A stretch of DNA of 6,463 nucleotides. Origin: GCA-2731375 sp047518225. GTDB taxonomy: Bacteria > Pseudomonadota > Alphaproteobacteria > GCA-2731375. The notes under the pieces were generated by a model, which saw nothing but the letters and a program-made list of their open reading frames with translations, did no database searches and was not told the origin of the DNA. Position 1 is the first letter of the stretch. Every line of letters starts with the position of its first letter. Positions 1 to 6,463 of the stretch are shown one piece after another. A program made the position numbers and the translations under genes. Location of the stretch: contig JAKZRK010000267.1 of the NCBI GenBank assembly GCA_047518225.1, positions 1 through 6,463 on the forward strand, read 5' to 3'.

Positions 1-807
1 GATTACGGCCTGCTGCCGGATTTGACGCAGGTGGATTTCGGGCGCGACGTGGTGTTCTGCTGGAACGGCACCACTTCCGGTGTGCGTCTGCCTCATGGCG
101 ACTGGATCCCCAATGACCGGGCCGGCTTGACCATTTGCGACGCCACGTCCGCCGCATTTGCCATGGAACTGCCTTGGGAAAAGCTGGATGTGGTGACCTT
201 CAGTTGGCAAAAGGTTCTCGGCGGCGAGGCCGGCCACGGCATGTTGTTGCTGGGGCCGCGCGCCGTGGAGCGCCTGGAAAGTCACACCCCGCTCTGGCCC
301 CTGCCGAAAATCTTCCGCCTGACCAAGGGCGGCAAGCTGGCCGAAGGGCCGTTCAAGGGTGAAACCATCAATACCCCGTCCATGCTGTGTGTCGAGGACT
401 ATCTGGACACCCTTGACTGGGCCCGTTCGGTGGGCGGCTTGCCGGGCTTGATCGACCGGGTAAACGGCAACGCCAAGGTGCTGGCCGATTGGGTGGCCGA
501 AACCCCTTGGGTTGACTATGTCGCCGGGGAGAAGGCCAACCGGTCAACCACATCCGTCTGCCTGTCCATCGTCGATGACTGGTTTATCGGCTTGCCGGCG
601 GCTGACGGTGATGCGGCGGCCAAGCAAATCGTGGCCCTATTGGAGGCGGAGGGGGCGGCCTATGATATCGGCGGCCACCGCGACGCCCCGACGGGGCTGC
701 GCATCTGGTGCGGCGCGACGGTGGAACAAGGCGATCTGGAAGCTTTGTTGCCGTGGCTGGATTGGGCCTATGGCGAAGTGAAGGCTAATTTTATCCCGGC
801 CGCCTGA
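1..807 (+). CDS. serC: Phosphoserine aminotransferase, 3' part (5' end outside window)
   Basis: SerC is a cytoplasmic PLP enzyme of the class V aminotransferase fold. It converts 3-phosphohydroxypyruvate plus glutamate to phosphoserine plus 2-oxoglutarate, the second step of serine synthesis; the same enzyme type also serves pyridoxal phosphate synthesis in many bacteria. The frame is open from base 1, so the start codon lies upstream. The 268 visible residues would be roughly two thirds of the ~380-390 residue long alphaproteobacterial form. Visible landmarks, numbered from base 1, are WNGTTSGVR (21-29), TICDATSAAF (44-53) with Asp47 placed to bind the PLP ring nitrogen, and SWQKVLGGEAGHGM (68-81) with Lys71 as the Schiff-base lysine. 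Further on are PLPKIFRLTKGGK and GETINTPSMLCVED, both typical of this subfamily, and GLRIWCGATVE near the end. The first TTG at base 22 is internal and is not a start. The gene ends 38 bp before serA, the next enzyme's gene in the same pathway. Identity is near certain from these motifs. Confidence 0.95.
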   Translation, partial: DYGLLPDLTQVDFGRDVVFCWNGTTSGVRLPHGDWIPNDRAGLTICDATSAAFAMELPWEKLDVVTFSWQKVLGGEAGHGMLLLGPRAVERLESHTPLWPLPKIFRLTKGGKLAEGPFKGETINTPSMLCVEDYLDTLDWARSVGGLPGLIDRVNGNAKVLADWVAETPWVDYVAGEKANRSTTSVCLSIVDDWFIGLPAADGDAAAKQIVALLEAEGAAYDIGGHRDAPTGLRIWCGATVEQGDLEALLPWLDWAYGEVKANFIPAA

Positions 808-814
808 TGGCCGG
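796..814 (+). other. GC-rich hairpin spanning the serC stop codon
   Basis: A perfect 6-bp inverted repeat, CCGGCC (796-801) and GGCCGG (809-814), has a 7-nt loop that contains the serC TGA stop at 805-807. No run of T follows (the next bases are AAATGAACAG), so it does not look like an intrinsic terminator. It could be a weak mRNA structure between serC and serA, or chance in GC-rich DNA. Confidence 0.3.
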
Positions 815-845
815 AAATGAACAGCGCTAAGGATATTTTCGAGCT

Positions 846-2426
846 ATGGTCAAGGTACTGATTTCCGACAAGATGAGCCCGCGGGCGGCGGAAGTGTTTC
901 GTGACCGCGGTGTGGAGGTGGATGAAAAACCCGGCCTGACAGCCGAGGGCCTGGCCGATATTATCGATCAATATGACGGCTTGGCGATCCGATCCGCAAC
1001 CAAGGTGACAGCGGGCATTTTGGACGCGGCCAAGGGCCGCCTGAAGGTGATCGGCCGGGCCGGTATAGGCGTCGATAACATCGATCAGGCGGCGGCGACG
1101 GCCCAGGGCGTCTGTATCATGAATACGCCTTTCGGCAATTCCATCACCACCGCCGAGCATACCATTTCCATGATGATGGCCCTGGCCCGGCAAATTCCCG
1201 CCGCCGACCGCTCCACCCACGCAGGCAAATGGGAAAAGAACCGCTTTATGGGGGTGGAGCTGTACGGCAAGGTCCTGGGCGTGATCGGCTGCGGCAACAT
1301 CGGCGCGATCGTTTGTGACCGCGCCATCGGCCTGAAAATGCACGTCGTCGCCTATGATCCCTATTTGTCCGAAGAGCGCGCCCGCGAGCTGGGCGTGGAG
1401 CGCATGGACCTGGATGAGATGTTGGCCAGGGCTGATTTCATCACCTTGCACACCCCCTTGAACGACGCCACGCGCGGCATCATCAACGCCGATACCATCG
1501 CCAAGATGAAGCCCGGCGTGCGTATCATCAACTGCGCCCGTGGCGGCTTGTTGGTGGAAGAGGATGTGCGCGCCGCGATCGAAACCGGCCAGGTAGCGGG
1601 CGCCGCCGTGGATGTATTCTCGTCCGAACCGGCCAACGGGAACCCCCTGTTCGGCTTGGAAGCGGTGGTCGCAACGCCCCATCTGGGCGCCTCGACCACC
1701 GAGGCGCAGGTCAATGTGGCGGTGCAGGTGGCCGAACAGATGTCCGACTATCTGTTGACCGGCGCGATCAGCAATGCCTTGAACATGGCTCCCGTCTCGG
1801 CCGAGGAAGCCCCCCGTCTGCGCCCCTATTTCACCTTGGCGCGGGAGTTGGGCAGCTTTGCCGGCCAGTTGACGCAGAACCCCTTGCAAGCGGTGCATGT
1901 TGAATTCCAGGGCCATGTCGCGGGCTTGAACACCCGACCCCTGACCGCCATCGTGTTGGAGGGCCTGCTGCAGCCGCTAATCGCCAACGTCAATATGATC
2001 AACGCTCCGGTGATCGCCAAGGAGCGCGGTATTGAAGTCCGGGAAACCCGCGATGAAGGTATCGGTGATTATCAGACCATGATCCGCGTCTCGGTCACGA
2101 CGGAAAAGCAAAGCCGCGATGTCGCCGGCACCTTGTTTGCCGACAACCGGCCCCGCATCGTTCAGGTCAAGGGCATCAAGCTGGAAGCGGAATTGGCCAA
2201 GCATATGCTGTATGTCACCAACGAGGACAAACCGGGCCTGATCGGCGCCCTGGGCACGGTGTTGGGCGATGCCGGGGTAAACGTCGCGACCTTCCATCTG
2301 GGCCGTGCCGAGTCCGGTGGCGATGCCATTGCGCTGATCGGGGTCGATCAGCCCGTTGACGAAACGGTATTGACGGCGGTCCGTGCCTTGCCCCATGTAG
2401 GGCAGGCGCGGGCCCTTAAATTCTAG
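846..2426 (+). CDS. serA: D-3-phosphoglycerate dehydrogenase, long ACT-domain form
   Basis: SerA oxidises 3-phosphoglycerate to 3-phosphohydroxypyruvate with NAD+, the entry step of serine synthesis in the cytoplasm. The 526-residue length fits the long form: split substrate-binding domain, Rossmann NAD domain, intervening (ASB) domain and C-terminal ACT domain. Visible motifs are GRAGIGVDNID (70-80), the dinucleotide-binding GCGNIG (148-153) with Asp171 of AYDPY placed to hold the NAD ribose, INCARGG with catalytic Arg232, SSEP with Glu261, and TPHLGAST with His279. That is the full Arg/Glu/His triad of the D-2-hydroxyacid dehydrogenases. Residues ~320-440 form the intervening domain. From ~454 the segment beginning MLYVTNEDKPGLIG is a standard ACT domain and includes NVATFHLGR. 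ACT domains often mediate serine feedback, but whether this one does cannot be read here. The ATG at 846 is preceded by AAGGA (829-833), about 12 nt away, and an in-frame TAA at 828-830 limits upstream extension. It lies 38 bp after serC, probably in one transcript. Confidence 0.97.
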   Translation: MVKVLISDKMSPRAAEVFRDRGVEVDEKPGLTAEGLADIIDQYDGLAIRSATKVTAGILDAAKGRLKVIGRAGIGVDNIDQAAATAQGVCIMNTPFGNSITTAEHTISMMMALARQIPAADRSTHAGKWEKNRFMGVELYGKVLGVIGCGNIGAIVCDRAIGLKMHVVAYDPYLSEERARELGVERMDLDEMLARADFITLHTPLNDATRGIINADTIAKMKPGVRIINCARGGLLVEEDVRAAIETGQVAGAAVDVFSSEPANGNPLFGLEAVVATPHLGASTTEAQVNVAVQVAEQMSDYLLTGAISNALNMAPVSAEEAPRLRPYFTLARELGSFAGQLTQNPLQAVHVEFQGHVAGLNTRPLTAIVLEGLLQPLIANVNMINAPVIAKERGIEVRETRDEGIGDYQTMIRVSVTTEKQSRDVAGTLFADNRPRIVQVKGIKLEAELAKHMLYVTNEDKPGLIGALGTVLGDAGVNVATFHLGRAESGGDAIALIGVDQPVDETVLTAVRALPHVGQARALKF

Positions 2427-2483
2427 GCTCCCTGTTTCTTTTCACACGATCCCATCCCGACCATGGGTTAGACGTTTGCGATC

Positions 2484-3623
2484 ATGACCGATTACGCTGA
2501 ATTGGCTCTGCTGCCCGAAGGTTTGCACGATGACCTGCCGCCCTTTGCCGGGCACGAAGCGCGCTCCATCGAACGGTTGGTGACGCGGTTCGAGGCGCAT
2601 GGCTATGAGCGGGTAAAGCCGCCCTTGATCGAGTTCGAGGAAAGCCTGCTGGCCGGACCCGGCGCCGGCATCGCGCGGCACATGTTCCGCCTGATGGACC
2701 CGATTTCCCAGCGCATGATGGGCTTGCGCGCGGATATGACGACACAGGTCGCGCGGATTGCCGCGACCCGCCTGAAGGATGCGCCCCGGCCCATGCGCCT
2801 GTGCTACGCGGGCCAGGTGCTGCGGGTGCGCGGCAGCCAATTGCGGCCGGAACGGCAATACGCCCAGGCCGGGGTGGAACTGATCGGCGCCGAGGGCGTC
2901 GCCGGCGATGCCGAGGTGGTGTTGCTGGCGGCGGAGGCGCTACAGGCACTTGGTGTTCAGGGATTGTCGGTCGATCTGACCGTGCCCTCATTGGTGCCGT
3001 TGCTGACCCGGGCGCTGGGTCTGGATGGTGTGGAGGCCGAGGCCGCGCGCCAGGCCCTGGATGCCCGTGACGGGGCCGCGATCGAAGCCTTGGCGCCCGC
3101 GGTGCGGCAACAACTGGGCGATTTGATGCGCGCCGCCGGACCGGCGGAAAGCGCCCTCGAACGCCTGACCGATCTGAAACTGCCGGCTCCGGCCCGCGCC
3201 TTGTGCGATCATCTGGTGGCCCTGGTCAAACGGCTGGACCAGGCCAATGGCAGCGTCACCCTGACCATCGACCCGGGCGAAAGCCACGGCTTTGAATATC
3301 AGACGGGGGTGAGTTTCAGCCTGTTCGCGGACGGTGTGCGCGGTGAATTGGGCCGGGGTGGGCGCTATCCCCTGGCCAGTGGCGAAACCGCCATCGGGTT
3401 TACCCTGTATCTGGATAGCCTGATGCGGGCCGTGCCCGAACGGGCCGCGCCGGAGCGGCTGTACCTGCCGTTTGGCACGGCGGGCGAACGGGCGCGGCAA
3501 CTGCGGACCGAGGGCTGGTGCACCGTGCAGGGCCTGGACGGTGGCGCGGACCCTGAAGAGGAGGCCCGGCGCCTGGCCTGCCGCCATATTCTACGTGGCG
3601 ATCAGCCGGCCGCGCTGTCGTAA
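2484..3623 (+). CDS. hisZ: ATP phosphoribosyltransferase regulatory subunit HisZ
   Basis: HisZ is a catalytically inactive paralogue of histidyl-tRNA synthetase. It assembles with short-form HisG into an octamer and is needed for activity and histidine feedback at the first step of histidine synthesis (ATP + PRPP). The 379-residue protein starts with the HisZ-like LLPEGLHDDLPP (9-20). It then shows the class II synthetase core: YERVKPPLIEFEESL (41-55), FRLMDPISQRMMGLRADMT (68-86) covering the motif-2-like region, and GQVLRVRGSQLRPERQYAQ (110-128). Near the end are GFEYQTGVSFSLF (269-281) and GELGRGGRYP (287-296). No anticodon-binding domain of normal HisRS type follows, and the length is short of a typical ~420-residue HisRS, which favours HisZ. 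No hisG is present in the window. The start ATG lacks a clear Shine-Dalgarno sequence (upstream bases ACGTTTGCGATC), so expression may depend on upstream translation. It lies 57 bp after serA and 68 bp before purA. Confidence 0.93.
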   Translation: MTDYAELALLPEGLHDDLPPFAGHEARSIERLVTRFEAHGYERVKPPLIEFEESLLAGPGAGIARHMFRLMDPISQRMMGLRADMTTQVARIAATRLKDAPRPMRLCYAGQVLRVRGSQLRPERQYAQAGVELIGAEGVAGDAEVVLLAAEALQALGVQGLSVDLTVPSLVPLLTRALGLDGVEAEAARQALDARDGAAIEALAPAVRQQLGDLMRAAGPAESALERLTDLKLPAPARALCDHLVALVKRLDQANGSVTLTIDPGESHGFEYQTGVSFSLFADGVRGELGRGGRYPLASGETAIGFTLYLDSLMRAVPERAAPERLYLPFGTAGERARQLRTEGWCTVQGLDGGADPEEEARRLACRHILRGDQPAALS

Positions 3624-3691
3624 TCACGCCGTGGCGGTGTTGAAATACACCAATTTAAATTTGGCGATTTTCAGTTTGGAACAGTGAGAAA
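3624..3691 (+). promoter_or_regulatory. AT-rich hisZ-purA spacer with a 15-bp dyad; possible purA promoter region
   Basis: This 68-bp gap is far richer in A/T than its surroundings. It contains CCAATTTAAATTTGG (3650-3664), an imperfect dyad centred at 3657 with one mismatched pair. A TTGAAA at 3640-3645 resembles a -35 box, but no good -10 hexamer lies 16-18 bp downstream, so no sigma-70 promoter can be drawn with confidence. Only a weak GGA (3678-3680) and AGTGAGA precede the purA ATG. The composition and dyad fit a regulatory spacer, but no regulator can be named from the sequence. Confidence 0.3.
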
Positions 3692-4984
<1,293 letters not shown>

Positions 4985-5008
4985 TATTCGGAATGGTTGG
5001 AATGCCGG

Positions 5009-5014
5009 TATAAT
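5009..5014 (+). promoter_or_regulatory. Candidate -10 box (TATAAT) upstream of the oxygenase gene
   Basis: A perfect TATAAT lies in the 53-bp gap between purA and the oxygenase ATG at 5038. The best -35 options are poor: TTCGGA at 4987-4992 matches TTGACA at three of six positions with a 16-bp spacer, and there is no extended -10 TGn. A start point about 7 bp downstream would give a leader of only ~17 nt, just long enough for the ribosome binding site. An exact TATAAT in GC-rich DNA is suggestive but not proof. Confidence 0.4.
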
Positions 5015-5023
5015 TTCAGGTGC

Positions 5024-5031
5024 AGGGGAGG
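5024..5031 (+). promoter_or_regulatory. Strong ribosome binding site that sets the oxygenase start at 5038
   Basis: AGGGGAGG ends 6 nt before the ATG at 5038, an ideal Shine-Dalgarno spacing. It lies inside the extra six codons that a GTP-start reading from the GTG at 5020 would add, so the ATG at 5038 is the better start. Confidence 0.8.
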
Positions 5032-5037
5032 TTTCCG

Positions 5038-6018
5038 ATGCCAGAGGTTCCCATTATTGATTTGGCGCCGTTTCGCGACGGCGGCGCGGCGGATCGCGAA
5101 CGGGTCGCGGCGCAAGTGGCCAAGGCTTGCGAGACCCTAGGCTTTCTCGTCGTGTCCGGTCACGGTGTCCCGGCGGCGGATGGCGAGGCGCTGTACCGGG
5201 CGGCACGCGAATTCTTCGATCGTCCCCTGGCCGAGAAACTGGCGGTGCGGCGCCCGCGTAACGATCAGAACCGGGGCTATATCCCCTATGGCGAGGAAAC
5301 CCTGGCGAAAATGAGCGGCGTCGTGACGCCCGCCGACTACAAGGAAGTCTTCGCTATCGGCCCCGACGACGTGCCGGACGAGCCTTACTACACCGGCCCG
5401 CTCGCCTATCCGGATTTCGCCCCGAACCTGTGGCCCGATGGCTCCCCTGGCTTAAGGCCGGCCATGCTCGCCTATTACGACGGCATGGTAGATCTCGCCC
5501 GGCTGCTGGGGCACGCCTACGCGGTGGCGCTCGGGATGCCGGAGGATTTCTTCGTCGAGCGGCTGACCGGGCATGCCTGCCAGCTTCGTCTGTTGCATTA
5601 TCCGGCCCCCGATGGCGAATTGGCGCCTGATCAGTTGCGTTGCGGCGTGCACACCGATCTGGGCCTGACCACTATTCTGCGTAACGAGGCGGCCGCCGGC
5701 GGGCTGGAAGTGCGCACCCGGAGCGGTGAGTGGATCGCGGCGCCCGCGATCCCCAATACCTTCGTGGTCAATATTGGCGATCTGATGATGCGTTGGACCA
5801 ACGACCGCTGGCGCTCGACGCCGCACCGCGTCACCGTGCCGGCGGCCGAGGCGCGGGCGCGCAGCCGGCGCCTCTCGATCGGGTTTTTCGTGGTGCCGAA
5901 TTACGACGCGGAAGTCTCCTGCATCGATACGGCGGGCGCGGTCGTGAAGTATCCGCCCATTACGGTGCGCGACTATCGGGTCGACCGTTTCGCCGCCGGC
6001 GCCGGGGCGGCGGAATAG
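5038..6018 (+). CDS. 2-oxoglutarate/Fe(II)-dependent oxygenase, isopenicillin-N-synthase-like family
   Basis: This is a cytoplasmic non-haem iron oxygenase of the IPNS/flavonol-synthase-like superfamily, 326 residues from the ATG at 5038. The N terminus MPEVPIIDLAPF and GFLVVSGHGVP (35-45) are the conserved DIOX_N region. The double-stranded beta-helix core carries the complete iron triad: His205 and Asp207 in CGVHTDLGLTTIL and His263 in RSTPHRV. Arg278 and Ser280 in RRLS form the RxS motif that binds the 2-oxoglutarate carboxylate. NIGDLMMRWTNDRW (245-258) is also typical. All catalytic positions are intact. The true substrate is unknown: bacterial relatives are often labelled 2OG oxygenase or IPNS-like without a tested reaction, and antibiotic synthesis should not be inferred because no NRPS or other pathway gene is nearby. 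Alternative roles include oxidation of an amino acid, a small acid or a nucleobase. It follows purA by 53 bp with its own RBS and possible promoter, and ends 6 bp before a small DUF1737-like gene, suggesting a two-gene unit. Confidence 0.9.
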   Translation: MPEVPIIDLAPFRDGGAADRERVAAQVAKACETLGFLVVSGHGVPAADGEALYRAAREFFDRPLAEKLAVRRPRNDQNRGYIPYGEETLAKMSGVVTPADYKEVFAIGPDDVPDEPYYTGPLAYPDFAPNLWPDGSPGLRPAMLAYYDGMVDLARLLGHAYAVALGMPEDFFVERLTGHACQLRLLHYPAPDGELAPDQLRCGVHTDLGLTTILRNEAAAGGLEVRTRSGEWIAAPAIPNTFVVNIGDLMMRWTNDRWRSTPHRVTVPAAEARARSRRLSIGFFVVPNYDAEVSCIDTAGAVVKYPPITVRDYRVDRFAAGAGAAE

Positions 6019-6024
6019 GCGGCC

Positions 6025-6138
6025 ATGTCCGATAGCGAAAAACCCACCTATCGCTTGCTGACCGGGGTTGACGACCACGCCTTCTGCCTGCGGGTTTCCG
6101 AAGCTCTATCCGAGGGATATGTCCTCGAATTAAGGTGA
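6025..6138 (+). pseudogene. DUF1737-family small protein, C-terminally truncated by a mobile element
   Basis: The frame encodes only 37 residues. The segment TYRLLTGVDDHAFCLRVSEA followed by LSEGYVL resembles the N-terminal half of DUF1737 proteins, which usually read YRLLTGPDDxxFCxRVxEALxxGYxLYGSP and run on to about 60-70 residues. Here the match ends after Leu at GYVL (base 6126), and the last codons GAA TTA AGG TGA lie in the terminal repeat of the adjacent RAYT-derived element. The expected YGSP half is not found directly after the element. The start ATG lies 6 bp beyond the oxygenase stop, and AGGCGG (6017-6022) could serve as a close ribosome binding site, so the two genes were probably co-transcribed. 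DUF1737 has no established function. It is most likely a broken gene, though a short product could still be made. The family match is from memory and was not searched. Confidence 0.65.
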
Positions 6139-6150
6139 CAGTGCACTTAA
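6134..6150 (+). repeat. Left terminal inverted repeat of the RAYT-derived element
   Basis: GGTGACAGTGCACTTAA pairs with 6358-6374, with one mismatch (C at 6146 opposite A at 6362). The bases just outside, GAATTAA, still resemble the complement of the right flank (ATTA shared in part), so the repeat may extend left to about 6127. It supplies the stop codon of the truncated DUF1737 frame. Confidence 0.8.
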
Positions 6151-6321
6151 ATCGGGCCGGCGTTTTTCCGCTTCGGCTTTGGCCCGCGTTTTTGCGCCGC
6201 GGCAAGCCCGGCCGGGGAGATCGCGATAGCGCATATAGTCGCCGGCACCGAAAAACCTCCGCTGCCGGCCTTTGCCGCGCCGGCTGACATGGTGCGGGAT
6301 ATGGGGCACAACGATCCTGGC
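6147..6321 (-). pseudogene. RAYT transposase remnant (Y1_Tnp / IS200-like), internally deleted and frameshifted
   Basis: Read on the minus strand from 6321, one frame gives ARIVVPHIPHHVSRRG, then RQRRFFGAGDYMRYRDL (to about 6217). This matches the N terminus of REP-associated tyrosine transposases, which typically start MARxVVPxxPHHVTQRGNRRQxVFF. The codon where the initiating ATG is expected (6322-6324) reads CCC, so the start is lost. After about 6209 the family-like reading moves to another frame, giving KRGPKPKRK and a TAA at 6147-6149, like the basic tails of these proteins. Full-length relatives are around 200 residues or more. The HUH motif and the catalytic tyrosine, which lie in the missing middle, are absent. 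The junction lies near 6207-6217. The remnant is non-functional as a nuclease. The match is by eye from family memory, strong for the N terminus and weaker for the tail. Confidence 0.75.
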
Positions 6322-6357
6322 GGGATGGACCGTGGCAGCCTCAAGATCACATGTCAG

Positions 6358-6374
6358 TTAAATGCACTGTCACC
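6358..6374 (-). repeat. Right terminal inverted repeat of the RAYT-derived element
   Basis: TTAAATGCACTGTCACC is the reverse complement of the left repeat at 6134-6150 apart from one base. It lies just upstream of the transposase remnant's reading direction, where an intact locus would carry the transposase leader. Confidence 0.8.
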
Positions 6375-6392
6375 GTAACTGTCACCGGAACT
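6366..6392. repeat. 12-bp tandem repeat, 2.25 copies
   Basis: ACTGTCACCGTA is followed directly by ACTGTCACCGGA and a final ACT; the two full units differ at one base. It overlaps the right inverted repeat and has no counterpart at the left end, so the element's ends are asymmetric. Confidence 0.75.
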
Positions 6393-6463
6393 GGCGGATT
6401 CCACGTCTAAATGCGCCACGATTGCACGAGTGGGACATGACGACCGTTTTGTTAGTCTGAGGT
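6393..6463. other. Right flank without recognisable gene
   Basis: These 71 bp after the element carry no recognisable coding sequence. A frame is open from 6379 to the window end, but it is short, starts without a convincing codon, and does not resemble the missing half of DUF1737. An ATG at 6437 gives only seven codons before a stop. Confidence 0.5.

Larger units (their letters stand above)
6127..6392 (-). mobile_element. RAYT-derived non-autonomous element (deletion derivative, MITE-like)
   Basis: The element is bounded by GGTGACAGTGCACTTAA (6134-6150) and its inverted partner TTAAATGCACTGTCACC (6358-6374), matching at 16 of 17 positions. The right end continues into 2.25 copies of a 12-bp tandem repeat (6366-6392). 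This GGTGACAGTGCA-type sequence is, as I recall, commonly found flanking REP-associated tyrosine transposase genes in proteobacteria. Between the ends lie a transposase start and tail on the minus strand. The outer limits are approximate; 6127 on the left and 6392 on the right are my best estimates. No clear target duplication is seen. It cannot move on its own, because the catalytic middle of the transposase is gone, but a full-length relative elsewhere in the genome might act on its ends. Confidence 0.72.

Noticed and set aside
768..1916. 382-codon open frame on the minus strand antisense to serA
   Set aside because: It mirrors the codon bias of serA in GC-rich DNA, has a His/Gln/Gly-rich unpatterned sequence, no recognisable domain and no ribosome binding site. 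serA itself is unambiguous.
2451..2467. CCCAT/ATGGG inverted repeat between serA and hisZ as a terminator
   Set aside because: The stem is only 5 bp with a 7-nt loop and has no following T-run.
2482..3587. Long minus-strand and alternate plus-strand frames across hisZ
   Set aside because: These are Arg/Pro/Gly-rich shadow frames overlapping a clearly recognisable hisZ.
2484..3623. Histidyl-tRNA synthetase (hisS) instead of hisZ
   Set aside because: The protein is shorter than HisRS, lacks a typical anticodon-binding domain, and its LLPEGLHDDLPP start and core sequence fit HisZ.
5020..5037. GTG at 5020 as the oxygenase start
   Set aside because: The strong AGGGGAGG lies inside this extension and is ideally spaced for the ATG at 5038; the family N terminus also begins at PEVPIIDL.
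5038..6018. True isopenicillin N synthase for beta-lactam synthesis
   Set aside because: Only superfamily motifs are shared. No ACV synthetase or other beta-lactam gene is present, and many bacterial members have other or unknown substrates.
6147..6350. 67-codon minus-strand frame from a GTG as an intact gene
   Set aside because: Only its tail (KRGPKPKRK) looks transposase-like. The recognisable N terminus lies in a different frame, so it is part of a broken RAYT and not a gene of its own.
6379..6463. Open frame running off the right edge as a downstream gene or the missing half of DUF1737
   Set aside because: It is under 30 codons, begins right after a stop inside the repeat, has no good start, and does not show the expected YGSP-type continuation.

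Overview
The window is about 6.5 kb of GC-rich DNA. The gene order (serC, serA, hisZ, purA, all on the + strand), the long alphaproteobacterial-type SerC, the presence of HisZ and the codon bias towards G/C third positions suggest an alphaproteobacterium, most likely of the Rhodospirillales/Magnetospirillum type. That placement is inferred from protein family features and remembered gene order; no search was run.

Layout. Positions 1-807 hold the 3' two thirds of serC (phosphoserine aminotransferase). Then come serA (846-2426, phosphoglycerate dehydrogenase), hisZ (2484-3623, regulatory subunit of ATP phosphoribosyltransferase) and purA (3692-4984, adenylosuccinate synthetase). Next is a 2-oxoglutarate/Fe(II) oxygenase of the isopenicillin-N-synthase-like family; its best start is the ATG at 5038, not the upstream GTG at 5020. 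Six bases after it begins a small DUF1737-like gene (6025-6138) that stops after 37 codons. It stops where a roughly 265-bp mobile-element remnant begins. The last ~70 bp hold no recognisable gene.

How the genes fit together. SerA and SerC catalyse the first two steps of serine synthesis from 3-phosphoglycerate. HisZ activates the short-form HisG at the PRPP-consuming first step of histidine synthesis. PurA commits IMP to AMP. The genes form a co-directional biosynthetic block with gaps of 38, 57 and 68 bp. The oxygenase follows purA after 53 bp, with its own strong ribosome binding site and a perfect TATAAT box, so it may be expressed separately.

The least ordinary part is the right end. 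A deletion derivative of a REP-associated tyrosine transposase (RAYT, IS200/IS605-like, Y1_Tnp) locus lies on the minus strand. It keeps the start of the transposase, a Lys/Arg/Pro-rich tail in another frame, and 17-bp terminal inverted repeats that match at 16 positions. It appears to have truncated the DUF1737 gene. I see no defence system, CRISPR array, RNA gene or clearly undescribed system; the rest of the window is ordinary core metabolism.
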